Positions 11,162 through 23,088 of a stretch of 64,000 nucleotides of DNA are shown here, piece after piece. Position numbers and translations under genes: made by a program. Source of the DNA: Dioszegia crocea (Eukaryota; Basidiomycota; Tremellomycetes; Tremellales; Bulleribasidiaceae); assembly GCA_001600615.1 (NCBI GenBank), contig BCKK01000006.1, positions 372,001 through 436,000 of the forward strand, given 5' to 3'. Below the pieces are notes generated by a model. That model searched no databases and was not told the DNA's origin. It worked only from the letters and a program-made list of their open reading frames with translations. How positions within the stretch are numbered: the first letter of the stretch is position 1; every line of letters begins with the position of its first letter.

Positions 11162-13280
11162 TTACTCACATAAGGGAATCTGTACAGTGGTCTGAACGTA
11201 AGCTGTTGCGTCAAGATCAGGCACTCACCGCAAGCCCCGCAAGACTAGTTTCTTTGTCTGGATGTCAGCTCAATCAGGCTAAAACTTACAGTGGCTGTGC
11301 ATGTCTAAAGCAGTCGTCCGACAGGCTTCAATTGCATCGTCCAGACTGGCGTCAGTTTTCGCCAGCTTGAACTTACGACACGGTATGCTGTCCCTCGCCC
11401 GCCATCGCCAGCTGGGCTGCCGTTACCGCTTTGACCGCTGGGATGTCAGCCTCCTGCCTTTGAAATCATGAACAGCACGCACCACCGAGACTGTTCCGCT
11501 CGATACAGGGAACTTGGACCAGTCCGCCGAGAGGATCGCACGTCAAGCCAAGGTTGTGTCTAGGGTTAGCATGCTCATTATTAGACCTACTCAATCCCAA
11601 TCTCTGCTGCTTGAAGAATCACGGCCGGTTCTGCGCCTAGACAAGCTGCTATTCCAGCGGCCTACTATCAGCTGGATCTCCGCAAAAACCTACACTCATC
11701 GAACACGCCACGCCGACTTCAGCCATACATCCGCCTTCGGCAGCCGAGATTGTTGCGCCTCGCTTGAACAGCATGCCGACCGCCGAAGCGGTAAGGAGGA
11801 AAGTCATAATGCTGGGGTCAGCAGGTTCTGGTACACACTCACTCTCGTTCGGGCGAGTGCGAGATGAACTCGGTCACATATTTGAGTGTGGCAGGGATGA
11901 CGCCAGCAGCTCCATTTGTGCTGCCATCAGCTCGGCGCTGGAATTCACTCACGGGGCAGTCACCACCCTCCCACCAGAAGCATTAACTTCGTTCACGGCA
12001 ATCGCCATACAGCTGAGATATTCGATACCGGGGAATACAGGTGTGGTGCGAAACGGCACTACCTGCAGGGCGTGTCCAACCCGGCCAACCCGCGTTGCAA
12101 TCTCAGTGGTTACCTGCCCGTCCGCCTGAGACGTTCCGATTTCCACAGTCGGATAGAATCCCTTCTGAAGCCGCCTGTAGAGACCAGGAGCGCGACGGCG
12201 AACCTTGAACGGGCCTGGAAGAAGAGGCTCCAGTGATGTAACGCCAGTACGAATACAACTGTCCATGACATCCCACACTGTGGTCAGCTCAGCCTAGACA
12301 AAACTCACATCCCAGTAACCCAGCCCTGATCTCATCTGCCGTCCTGAAGGCAAGCTCATTCTCCCAGATCACCTGCGCAATCGTCATATTCTGCTGGATA
12401 CAGATCCGATGTAGCTCCGCCGCCGTCGCAAATAGGAATGGCGGCTGCCCAGTCTTTACTTCTCCCTCGCCAATCATCAAACTCTCCCCATGCGTCATGT
12501 CTTTCCTGCTGGCAGAAACGTCCCCCTTGTCGATGCCCATGTAGTACATATTCTCTGCGGTCTGCGTTTCCTGATTGACGACAAATCCGCCCCCGACGGA
12601 GAAGTACTCGTTCGTGGCGAGCATGTCGCCTTTGGCATCGAACACTGTAAAACGGAGACCATTAGGGTGGGCTGGAAGGGGGTTGAGGTGCCATGTCTGA
12701 TCAGCCAAGTCTGCTTCAGTGGCTCACCATATCTCTCTCCAAGTTGAATTTGACCCTCTTGCCCTCGTGTCCAGCTCCCAAGGTCAGCCCACCCGCATCT
12801 TTGACCTCATCCATGACCCTCTCCAGCCGTCCAACCTCCACCGTCTCTGGGTCTTCGCCCATCAACCCCAGGAGTGTCGCATGAGGTGTCATGTGCCCCA
12901 TACCCGTCGCCGCTAGGGAGCCGTGGAGGGAGCATTTGAGCGACACAATGTCGGCGTGAATGTGTTCAGGAAGGGAGTGAACAAAGATCTTGGCGGCCCT
13001 AGATATCAGCTTGGATGTGGGCCATCTCACCGCATAGGTCCGACGGTATGACTCGAGCTCGGCCCAACTCCAATAGAAAACAGGTCAAAGGTTGAGATTA
13101 CAGCGTGTTCTGCTAGGCCTATCTTGTGCGCTGGGGCTTTGGGCATCAAGTCTGTGGCGGTCACGTAGGAGTGTGCGTTGATGTGCCCTGCATGTCGAGA
13201 GGGCTTCAGTCAGCTCAATCTCGGCTCGCACTCACAATAGCCCGGCAGACCGGTCGGATCAGCGAGAAGGCACGTCTCAT
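11162..13280 (-). CDS. L-serine dehydratase, bacterial-type [4Fe-4S] single chain, mitochondrial
   Basis: This enzyme deaminates L-serine to pyruvate and ammonia using a [4Fe-4S] cluster rather than PLP. The N-terminus [18 protein letters not shown] is a good mitochondrial presequence. The beta domain follows ([44 protein letters not shown]), then the alpha domain ([37 protein letters not shown]). All three expected cluster cysteines are visible, in [12 protein letters not shown] and [14 protein letters not shown]. The C-terminus [15 protein letters not shown] matches the family tail. About ten introns interrupt it, most of 30-35 nt. The start was chosen because the presequence begins there; an upstream in-frame extension lacks an ATG. 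Confidence 0.88.
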
Positions 13281-13610
13281 ATTGAGGTGATGTACAAAGA
13301 GAGGGCATCTCAGTGTGTGTGTCCTCTGCACGCCAAAGGCAGTGCCGATAAGGAATTTCCCAGAATTCAGAGATATGGCCAATCTTAATATCTGTCGTGT
13401 TTCAGACTTGGAAATAGTGGAGTCCCCGCGCCCCGCATACACCCGTTACATCGCAATGGCTACAATTGGGTCTACGACTCTCCAGCCGTCTGGTCTTCAG
13501 CGTAAAGCAAGGTCGATGGGACGTCTGATGATTTGACACTAGCTACAATGTCCTCAGATACATGATGAGATAGACTGCTATAGATGCTTTAGATGATACA
13601 ACTCCACTGG
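13281..13610. other. Intergenic, no feature seen
   Basis: 330 bp between the L-serine dehydratase start and the GH79 stop, both on the minus strand. It presumably holds the dehydratase promoter. Nothing else was recognised. Confidence 0.4.
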
Positions 13611-15695
13611 CTACACCATCGCCAGGACCCCAGCCACACCCATCAACCATAATGTCACCCCCAACCTCCCCGCCCCGCTGATGGCTTTGTTATTCCGCCC
13701 CGACTGGCCGTCCGGCCCGTTTTGCCCATTACTAGTCTCCAGGACTTTAGGATCTACTGTCGCCGAACCCCACCCCACCACCGTTGTGGAAAACTCCCTG
13801 CTGGACTCGTGTGCACTGGACAGCGCTAGTGCTTGGTCTGTAAGGTAGACGACAGCGATGGCGGGTGCGGGGACGGCAACAACACAGAGGGAGTTTTGGC
13901 ATGTGATGGTTTGGGTGGCCAGGGTCCCGCGCAGCCTACCGTCGGAGGAGTATGACCCGCCCATCGTCTGCCCGGCCCATGTGATGTTGTCGTGCTCCGA
14001 TACGGTTGGAGCGAGGAAATACCTCACATGGATGGAGCTGGCGAGGTTTCCGCCAGGGATGGAGAGGGTCGCTTGGTACGTCGACGCGCCAGATGGATCG
14101 TTCGCAAAATTGAAGAGGACGATGCGGGATGGTACATCATCCTCGTATACGGCGTAGGCGGGGTGGAGGTCGGTACGTGCGTCGCCTTGAATATTAAGAT
14201 CGGCAATGCGGGATTTGTTCGATTGGCCAAAGATCTCGGCAACGAGGAGGGTGGAGTAGTAAACCGAACCAGTCGTCCATTGATAGACGCCAGTTAGGTT
14301 TCCGGGAGGAGGTGTGAAGGGCTGGGGTCAGCGCTGACGACGGGTGACTTACGTTGTAGTACACATTTTGACCACCGACGTGCATGAGTGCGGTGGAGAA
14401 GTTAAAGGTAGCCATCTGCAGCGCCCAATCGGTCATCCTGCCATCAGCACAGTCGTCACATCACTCACCACATGGCCGCTCCGAAACTCGTCGACAATCC
14501 CGGGAAACCTCCACAACTGGCAGTGTTCATTTCCAGCATAACCAACTCCTTCCCCGCCCCAGCCGCCAATGCAGCCTCATCGGCATACTGCGCCGTCAGC
14601 GCTTTTGCACTGGTGTGGTTGAGGTATTCGGCAAAGATGGTTTGCGGGTCGATGGGCCGGCCATTCAGTTGACAATTGTTGTTTGGGTAGTGTTGGACTG
14701 ATATTTGGGCAAGTTTGTGGGCGTTGGCAGTGAGCCAGCCGGTGTTGACTATATCCGGTACCTCGAAACCGGCCCGATTGCAGCATGTGGATGGGCCGAC
14801 AAACAGCGCGGGGTTGGACGGGCTATTGGTGTCGAGGACGTGCTGACTGACCTCCGTCCATTCGGTATTATAGTCGTTGATGCCCCAGCCAGCCGGTCTG
14901 TCGCCATGATCCGTGTATCTAAAGTCAGCGCGAACTGGGATTGACCTACAAATCTGGCTCGTTCCCCAAAGCCAACCCCCTCAGACTCCCCCCCAGAATC
15001 CGCTGCGCATAGCTCGCCGCCAGTGGGATGTTCTGCCAATGCAGCACCGCGTCCGTGTAGTTAAACGCCAAGCCAAAGTACCACTCGGCATGAGTCAAAC
15101 GGCTCACATTCGCCATGGTGTATAGCAAACCCGGCGCGTAGTTTATCCATGGCGTGGATGTTGGTCCCGACCCCACCTCCCGTATCTTCTCAATCACCTT
15201 GCCATCGCTGAACCCTTGGGGATATATCGTCGAGTTGTCCTGGGTGTTTCCCCCAACCCGCACCACTGCCCCATTCCCAGCGCGGATTTGAATATTATTG
15301 AGATAATTCAAAAACTCTGGCCTCAAATGATCCCCCGACGGACCCATAAGCGTGTCCGCGATGGACAGCTCCACGGAAAAGCCCAAAAAGTTGCCCCGTT
15401 GCGGTATCGACAGGGAAAGATTTGACGCATGTAGTGCGGCCGAATTTGGTGGAATGGGCACATTCACAGCGGTGATGGCGGGGGAAGGAGGTGCAGGTGG
15501 GATGAGCTGCAGGGGATCGTACACTGGCAACCCAGTCCAGGTGGCGTCCGGCGCGCGGGATGTCACCGTGGTGGTTGGGGAAGCCTTGGCAGTGTAGACT
15601 GTGACCTGGGCCGATGTAAAATGTAGGAAAGCGAGGGAAAGGATTAGGAGGCATCTACCGCGGCTGGACGAGCCCCGTGTACTTATAGAAGGCAT
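13611..15695 (-). CDS. Secreted/GPI-type GH79 family glycoside hydrolase (beta-glucuronidase-like)
   Basis: Fungal GH79 enzymes are retaining glycosidases, often beta-glucuronidases acting on glucuronic-acid-decorated glycans. The start at 15695 gives a signal peptide (core CLLILSLAFLHFTSA). The barrel includes GFSVELSIADTLMGPSG, VVRVGGNTQDNS, the acid/base region LALGNEPDLY and the nucleophile region LVMLEMNTASCGG. A C-terminal beta domain follows (YYSTLLVAEIFG, RIVLFNFANDPSGAS). The protein ends in a Ser/Gly spacer and a hydrophobic tail (GVTLWLMGVAGVLAMV), consistent with a GPI-anchor signal. Length is about 650 residues. It diverges from SGT1 across about 410 bp. Substrate preference cannot be read from the sequence. 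Confidence 0.85.
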
Positions 15696-16109
15696 GATGC
15701 CTGGGAGGTGTGAGGGAGGTGGGGGAAAGGACCCCGTGAACGCCTGATTGGCAAGCGGGCAAGCTGCTCTCTTCGATGTGTTTCGCGTTTGCTTGTGATA
15801 TCTGTCGAGAGCGCTGCTCGTCCGAATTGAGGATAGCGACTGGGGTTGGTGATTATAGAGATGTAAAATTTAAAGAGTGTGGATGCGATGGATGTTGATG
15901 AAGTGAAAAGATGGCGAAGGCCAAGCAAGAGACACGCGACACAACAACAACAGGGCCAATCTCAGGGCACAGTTTCACAATCTAAAGTTTTCCTGATCCT
16001 CGGCGTTTCACCCTGACGTCAGCGTTGCAACACCATCAAATCCCGCATGGGTTGCATCACCTCCACATGTTGCTTCCAGAAAGTGCACTCATCTGTCCAC
16101 TCAACCACA
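15696..16109. other. Divergent intergenic region (GH79 / SGT1)
   Basis: 414 bp that must contain the promoters of both divergent genes. It includes a hydrophobic-coding shadow frame but no supported gene, repeat or RNA. Confidence 0.4.
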
Positions 16110-16989
16110 ATGGCAGCCACAGCGCCTCTACCGAGGTAAGGTATGCGGAGTACAAGGCTCATCCACAGGCACGACTTCTATCAGACTCCCGAGCATGTCA
16201 TTGTTGCACTCTACATCAAAGGGCTCAATGCGCCAGGTATCAAAGAAACGGTCGACATCAGCTTTGAGTCCAATCAGGTGTGTAGATTTTGAGCTCCCGG
16301 CTGACAGCATAGGTCCTAATCACCCGACCTGACACTGAAGGGGAAGGCAGCCGACAAACGGTCAAGCTGGGGCCCCTGCATGCTGTTATCAAGCCAGACG
16401 GATCCACCAGTCGAATCTTGAGCACCAAGGTATGCCACTTTAAGGGCGAGCTCACCTAGATTGAACTCAAAATGCTCAAAGTCGACCCTCAGCCATGGCC
16501 CACTCTCCTCGGCGACGATTCACAGCCGACTGCCGATGCCAAGCTCAGCGAAGCTTCTTCTTCGACTTCCGAACCAGCCGCACTTGACGTTGGCATGGCA
16601 AAGGATTCCGCCCCTCACATCGGCGGGCCTGCCAAAATCAACAACAAGCGCAAGAACTGGGACCGGGTCGTGGCGGATGAACTAAAAGAAAAGAAGGAAG
16701 ACCGTACTGCGGACCCGGTACGTTTTGTCCACGCCTGAGCTTACAATAGAACTCGGGCGGTGATGACGCGCTCCAAAAGATGTTCGCCGGTATCTACAAA
16801 GACGCCGACCCCGATACCAAACGCGCAATGATCAAGAGCTTCACCGAGAGTGGCGGTACCACTCTCAGTACCGACTGGGCCAGCATCGGCAAGGGTGAGT
16901 GTCATCAGTTGCAATGTGGATATGAGTTGACGGCCGCAGAGAAGACGCCCATCCGGCCGCCAGATGGTATGGAGGCGAGGAAGTATTAG
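16110..16989 (+). CDS. SGT1: SGT1-type co-chaperone (CS + SGS domains, no TPR)
   Basis: SGT1 bridges Hsp90 to SCF ubiquitin ligases and kinetochore assembly. The start MAATAPLPR is followed by a tiny intron, then the CS domain (HDFYQTPEHVIVALYIKG, DISFESNQ, ILSTKIELKM). A Ser-rich linker leads to the SGS domain (KKNWDRV-like RKNWDRVVADELK; MFAGIYKDADPDTKRAMIKS; SGGTTLSTDWASIGK). The C-terminus EKTPIRPPDGMEARKY is diagnostic. Plant and budding-yeast SGT1 have an N-terminal TPR domain; here the ATG is only nine codons before the CS domain, so the protein is the short CS-SGS form. A separate upstream TPR exon was looked for and not found. Confidence 0.88.
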
Positions 16990-17046
16990 GTGTGGGAGTA
17001 AAGATGATAGGGGGTCAGATGCGCGTGAATAACGAAAAAGGGCGAT

Positions 17047-17203
17047 TATGCATTGTATATACTAAAGCATGGTCTACTTCTCCCTGATCTGACCTCCGGT
17101 CCCACTCCTCCCTCCTTCAAGCTCGGCCGGCTCGTGTTCGCCCTATCGCGCCTCGAGTTCTGGCTGAGACTACCAGATCATGGATGACGATATCCGGCCA
17201 AGT
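17047..17203 (-). pseudogene. Decayed tandem copy of the DPH2 3' end
   Basis: This stretch resembles 17204-17345, the last exon of DPH2. Matching blocks include tctacttctcc, gctcggccggctc, ttcgcc and gcgcctcgag, in the same order and spacing and ending at a shared atcatgg/ataatgg. It has indels and no usable frame, so it is a fossil of a partial tandem duplication in the convergent spacer between SGT1 and DPH2. Confidence 0.65.
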
Positions 17204-17224
17204 ATGCGTTACTTCACATATGCT

Positions 17225-18985
17225 CTACTTCTCCTCCGTGTATCCCCTGGCAATCCCACTTCTTCCTTCCTCCAGCTCGGCCGGCTCATCTTCGCCATAC
17301 CGCGCCTCGAGTCCTTGAAAGCTCCGGCTAGAGAGATAATGGCCTGCAGTATCAGGCACAATCACGATTTCAACGTACTGCCAGCAGATTCCAACTTTGC
17401 CAGACTAAACTCTTTACTCCGGATCGTTAGATCTTGTATGCCATCTGTATCGACTTCTTTGGCATCTTTACGCATAGTCCCAAACGTCCGGCGAGATTTG
17501 TACGTCCCGTCGACCAACGAAAAGACGGGAGCGAGATTATCGTCCGCTTCGTCGTCACTGTGCCCAGTGTCGGACCGAGCTCCGCCCTCGACTTCCACCC
17601 GGGCGTTCTTGGCTTCTACCATGTCAGCTTGACCCTTTCCCAACTTACCTTCAAGCACCTTGGCCATATCCAGAGTCCACCTCCCGGGCTCCCATTTATG
17701 TTCCGGACCCTGAAGCGCCAAAACCAACTCCCAGGGCGTTATAATTGGACGTAGAAACTCCTGTCGTCAGCGCTATAAACAGCGGACAAACCTTGGAATC
17801 CACCAATCCGCCCTCTCGACATCCGACCAGAACAAAACACTCGACCGTTTCGAAATTGGCCAGTTTGGCGGGGTTCAGCCGGCCGACCGTCAAGGTATAG
17901 CTCTTCTTCCGATGTGCACGTAGTAATGCGCGCAGTTCAGCTAGAAGAGGCTGTGCCGAGCTGAGTCCAACGGAATGCACGACGAGGCCGAATATTGACG
18001 AGGACACTGCGTGGTGGATTGACAGCAGGCGGCGTTGCAGGGAGCGGGAAGTTGTCGTCAGAGCTCGGGCGGATGACGATAACGGGGAGTATAAGTAGAT
18101 CTGGCGTCAACAAGGCCTTACCATAACTCACAGCTGCGTTTGCATTTTGCATCTGGACATTCATCAACCCTCTGCCCTCCTCGCCGATGTACCAAATCAC
18201 ACAGTCTGCCATTTCCAGTCCAGGTGGCGGCTCGACCGAGCGCAAGGGCGATGCGGGTTTCTGGGCACTCTGCGTCGAGGGCTGGCTAATTGTGGCAAAT
18301 GAGCACCCAGGAAACTTTTGCTCAATTTCACCTGCCATCAGCCACAGTGTTGATCCGGCTCACCTGCTTTCCAATCATATGCCACATCCCAAACCACCAC
18401 CACTCCCCTTCTTTCTTCACGATCCGGCTTGCTGGCGTCTTGTAGCGATTCCAGGGCGTGATCTACATCCAATGATTGCCTAGGAAAGACATAGTGGACG
18501 GGCAAAGAATCTGTCCTAGCGGTCAGCCAAGTCAAGTCCCAACTCACGGTGTCAGGCAGGCGTGGCCATAGTGTACCAGAAAGTCCGCGGGGAGATGAAG
18601 GCATGACAAAACGTCAGGACAGCAGCTGCTATAAGCTTGAGCCTCATCAAAACTCACCTCCCGTAGGTGGAATCTGCGAGAACATAGGCCTGAGCCTCTG
18701 TATCCTGGATACCGCGTTGAATGGCTCTAAACACAGGCACAGAAGACGGCAGTAGCTCATCAGGGAACTGCAGACCTATCTTTGTGTCAGATGAGTAGAA
18801 CATTAGCCTACAGTCTTGTATCCTCCATCTCGTATACGCCTGACGGTATCCTCCACCTCAAACGCCTCTTGAATGTCCAACGCCGATACGGCATTTCCGT
18901 TGGACGATGGTCCAGCTACAGCATTCCCACCCAATTCTGGGTGATCAAATGCGTGCTCAGCAGGTGTGCTGAAGAGATCCGTCAT
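17225..18985 (-). CDS. DPH2: Diphthamide biosynthesis protein 2
   Basis: Dph2 is the non-catalytic partner of Dph1 in the radical-SAM step that starts diphthamide synthesis on elongation factor 2. Recognised blocks are the N-terminal EDTVRRIRDGGYKTVGLQFP, LADSTYGRCCPD, VHYGHACLTPTDSLPVHYVF, CVIWYIGEEGRGLMNVQM, the C-terminal ECFVLVGCREGGLVDSKVC and the ending LEEGRSGIARGYTEEK. The cysteines of DSTYGRCC, HACL and LVGCREG are retained. The last exon is reached across a 35-nt intron (gtacgt...ctgcag), and about five other short introns are needed. Length is about 500 residues. It is convergent with SGT1, with a decayed copy of its own 3' end in between. Confidence 0.9.
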
Positions 18986-19317
18986 GCTTGACCAGTTGAT
19001 GTGAGAGCAGAGTGGACAAAAGTTCAAACGTCTGCAGGTCTGCCTCCACCGGCGGGTATTTGGTTCCGCGTTTCAGACTTGGACTATGGGCTATTGACAC
19101 GAGCTGAGCTATTGACTATGATAGGAGGCTATAGCGGTAGGTCCTTGTACGAGATGTATAGAGATGGGGGAATATAGTGGGAATATCGCGCCCATCGGTC
19201 GAGAGTGGCCCGAGGAATTGTCAGGGGTCAAGTGATCACCAGCGCTCCCAATCTGAACTACAATCTCACTGCATCGCTACGTACGCATCCTCTAATAGCT
19301 CCCCAGAACATGCCCGT

Positions 19318-19853
19318 CTACTCGCTTCCGGGGTCGAAGTATCGCCACTGGTTTGGGGGTGAGGGTGTGGTTAGGTTTTCCCATCTGTAACGTTAGCGAT
19401 GACTGCCCGGCAATAGGTGTCGAGGCCTCCCCCTGACGATCGACCGCAGTTGACAGCCTCAACTCACGCTTTCCACTCGACCATCTTGGCAGCGACGCCC
19501 TCTTCCGACTTGGCCTCCTCTAGACTCGTCTCAATCATCCCTCCCAATCCCTTCTCCGCCGCAATGACATCCCCTCCGGCACTCTCAACCAGCGACAGCC
19601 GGTGCTTTGTCAAAGCCTCTGTGGCTTGGCGATACACCGATGTGGCCGGTAAGGTCTGAAGGAGGGATAGAGTTGATTTATAGGTCCCCGCTAGGGCTGG
19701 CAGAGGGTCAGGGTGGACGGCAAGGCCTGTTATCCCTGTCGATGATTTCAGAGTCGAGCTGCGGGTTAGCCGGCTGATGAAAAAGGTTTGATTTCTGTGA
19801 ACTGTCAGAACTCACGCCAGAGCCGAATACAGAGGTCTTGATACTCTCAACAT
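19318..19853 (-). CDS. NDUFA5: NADH:ubiquinone oxidoreductase subunit NDUFA5 (complex I accessory subunit)
   Basis: An accessory subunit of the complex I peripheral arm in the mitochondrion. The start MLRVSRPLYSALA is a short presequence. A 57-nt intron precedes STGITGLAVHPDPLPALAG, the family hallmark (TGL.VHP.P...L). LLQTLPATSVYRQATEALTK follows, then VEWKA. An 82-nt intron leads to the C-terminal WENL...PPNQWRYFDPGSE, matching the family ending QW.YF. Length is about 125 residues, as expected. Its presence indicates a fungus with an energy-coupling complex I. Confidence 0.88.
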
Positions 19854-20031
19854 GTTGCTGTGGTAGATGGGCGATACAAGATAGATATACATGCAACGAA
19901 TCGGGATCTTAGCTTTGGGCAGCGGCGATTCCCGCTCTCTGCCATGACGTAAAGGTTCCGGGGGAAGGTCCAGTCAGTCGCGTCGAGCTTTGATTTTCAT
20001 ATGTAGCCCCTATTACATCTCGCCTACACCC

Positions 20032-23000
20032 ATGAACTCCCCGCCGCCCCCCTCATTCACCCTCCCACCCCTCAAGTCCAATGGCCAGTACCCCGTCACC
20101 CCAGATGACTCGCCCAATGCCGAGGGTGAGGCCAAGGACTATGTCTCCGCCCGGGCCAAGGGCAAAGAGCGAGCTATAGAAGATGTCGTCCCGTCCGTCA
20201 GGATATCGATGTATGTGAGGCTGTTTGAGGGTGAGCCTTATTCGAATTTCGGGAGTTGAAAGTTGACTGGCAGAAATGATCACCACTGTTCTTGCGTCAG
20301 AGTCATACCTCTTCACACCACGCGAAATCTGGGTCTTGAGACATATTCTAGACATGCACTGTGAGCACTCCTCCTGCAGCGCTGATCTTAGACGACCCCA
20401 AGTATTTGCTCACGCGCCTACTGCTTCGAACCCCAGGGCGCGTCGTACCATACACCAGCCTGCTCAAAGGGTACGAGGCAGAGATAGGAGCAGAGGGTAT
20501 TCGTAATGCTGTCAGCCTGCTTGCCAAACCCCTGCCCATTCCCTCAGACATCGAGGCAGATCTGGCAACTCCAGGTGGACCCTCTCGCCCTCCGCCCGCG
20601 ACACCCGCGAGGAATCCCTTCCCCACACCGCAGACTGGGAAGAAACGCAAATCGTCCCCCCTGGAGAAGCCCAAACCATGGGCGACGCTCGCGACTGGTC
20701 TTTCGGCAGAGGAGGAAAAGCAAGATCCCGCATTGGCCGCGGCGATCCGCGAGAGTCTCTGGGCGAGTCAGGTTGGGCGGCTGGAGGTGGACGATGATGG
20801 GGAAGTCATATCGTCACATGATCGACCTCGGACTCCCCGCTCCGTCTCTGGATCCTCGACGTCCTCACTACCACCGGGGTACGACGAGCCATTCTCCCTT
20901 GAACCATCACTCCCCGCGCCAGTCTCCGTCTTTGCGCTTGACGAACACACCCTCAACCTCGACGCCATCATGTCGTGCATCCCTGCAGATGAATTGCGAA
21001 AAGTCGCCAAAGCCCGCAAGATTCCACCAAATCTTTTGGTCCGGCGGGATGATGTCTGCGCGGCCTTGCGAGGAGTTGCCAAGAAGCAGACTGTTCTAGG
21101 TTTTGCGCCCGTCAAACCCAAACAGTGTCTTCCCTTCTCCGCAGGTGTGACATCTGAATCCCTCCTCGTTGCTCAACTCCTACCTCTTATTGGTCAGCAT
21201 GCCATACAACTCACATCGTCCATACACAACCTCATCTCACGCGTAAATCTCATCTTCTCCCGCACCCCACCTGTCACTGCCTCAACCTCGAGTCTACTTC
21301 TCCCTTCGATTCTTGTGTCGTCTCACCGTCGCCGATATCCTGACTATGGCGCACCGACGCGATCCAAAATATGGAGCTCAAGGGATGAGCTATTGCGATG
21401 GGAAAGAGCAGTGAAGTGGGAGGCCGTCGTCCAAGATGCCCTGGGCGAAAGCTGGCAGGAAATGCGCAAAAATGCAAATCTCGGCGTGGGGCTTGGGGGA
21501 GTCCCAAAGAAAGAGATGCTGGGTAGGGTCGAAGGGAGTAAAGTCGTCAAGAGGATCTGGGAGGGTGTTTGGCCAGTATGGCAAGAGCTGGTAGCTGGGG
21601 ACGGCGGAAAAGAAGTGGATGTTAGCCGAGAGGAGGGCGGTTTGGTCGGGGACAGATTCAAAACAGGTGAGCCTATCCGCGATTACACTGACGGTAGGCC
21701 ACGTCTTGACCCGCATTGTATACAAATCAGCTGTGGCGCTGGGGCAACTGCACGAGTATGACAATGAGGTGGTGGTACTGCGTGCTTTACTGCGGCAGAG
21801 GCGCTGGAGGCGGAGCAAAAGAGGGTGAGTCCTAGCCCACCTTAGCTGACAGCAGAGCATGGTATGACCGCTTAGCGCTGGTATTGATGAACCACTACAA
21901 CGCCAGTCCAACTGAAAAAGAAGAAAAGCGCCGCGAAGCGGTACAAGTCTGTATCGACGGTTTATTAGATGAAGATACACATTTGAGTAAGCCCAACCAT
22001 TTCAGAACTGACTCAGTCTATCGTCCCGGGCTATCTCGCCGTTTGACACGCTTGGAAAACGCCCTTGGCCTCCCGGCGGACGAACGACACATCTCCAACG
22101 CCGAATTGCTAAAGTGCGAAATAAGAGAATTGACTGCTCCGAGAATAGCGGAAAACATGGGTCAGCCCAAAATACGCCAGGGCAGTAGGGAAGGTAGTCT
22201 GGATGAAGAGGAGCATCGGCCTATACAGACTGGCAAAAGTGTGTGGTTGGGCAGAGAGGGCGAGGTCACGGTAGAAGGCTGGGTGTTGGAATGGTGGGAG
22301 GCCAAGGGTTACAAGGGGTGAGGTTGTCGTTGATCCGACTGACAACAGGTACCACTCCGAAGGCTCAATCATGACTACCCTATTTGCGCTTCTTCTTTGG
22401 CCAATCCTCTTCCACCCCCTACCGGGTGCATTCGAAACACCCTACCAGACAGCCCCCCTCGACCTCGGCGAAGACACATTCGCACCAGCGCGGCAAGCCT
22501 TACTTGAGACCCGCCTCGCGCTGATGTCCTCCACACCTCACGCCCTGGCCATGCTGCGCGAGGCTGATTCGAGGGAACGGCCAAACCTCACATGGGCCGT
22601 GGGGGTGAATTGGGAGTATGGCGCGGATGATCTTGAAGAACTCCTAGAGTGTATTGGGGGAAGAGCCATGAGCGGGGTGTGCAGGATGTTGGCGGAAGAG
22701 TACAGACACCGAGTCAGCGGTGTTCCGGATCTTATCGTATGGAAGAAGGGCGTCAAGGGTGAGAGGGGGGAGGCGCGATTCGTAGAAGTCAAGGGGCCGG
22801 GCGATCAGCTCAGTGAGACGCAAAAGGTGGGTCTAGCACAAATTTGGCTAATGGCAGATCTGGATCGACGTTTTGCTATCTTCCGGAATCCCAGTGGAGG
22901 TCTGCCGTGTAAAAGCAAGAGAAGCAACTCAGGCGGCAATAAAGAAGACGAAGAAGAGTGAAAAGCGAGGACGGCCGAAAAGTGAAGTCATCATTCTTGA

Positions 23001-23088
23001 TGAAGAATTTGAGGATGACAAAGAGGGAGATGAGGATGCGGAGAGGGAAGGATATTGGCAGGGCAGCGGGAAGAGGGTCAAGGTGTGA
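20032..23088 (+). CDS. FAN1: FAN1-like structure-specific nuclease (VRR-NUC domain)
   Basis: FAN1 is a 5' flap endonuclease and exonuclease for DNA interstrand crosslink repair. The N-terminus is disordered (MNSPPPPSFTLPPLKSNGQY). The winged-helix/SAP-like part contains FTPREIWVLRHILDMHYDPK, LLLRTPGRVVPYTSLLKGYE and IMSCIPADELRKVAKARK. The TPR-like middle runs through several small exons. The C-terminal VRR-NUC nuclease is unmistakable: HSEGSIMTTLFALLLWP, RHRVSGVPDLIVW, FVEVKGPGDQLSETQKVW and SGIPVEVCRV; the PD-(D/E)XK catalytic residues lie in GVPDL and EVK. An acidic/basic tail ends GSGKRVKV. Length is about 900 residues. The first in-frame ATG is at 20032. The human UBZ finger was not seen. 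Confidence 0.9.
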
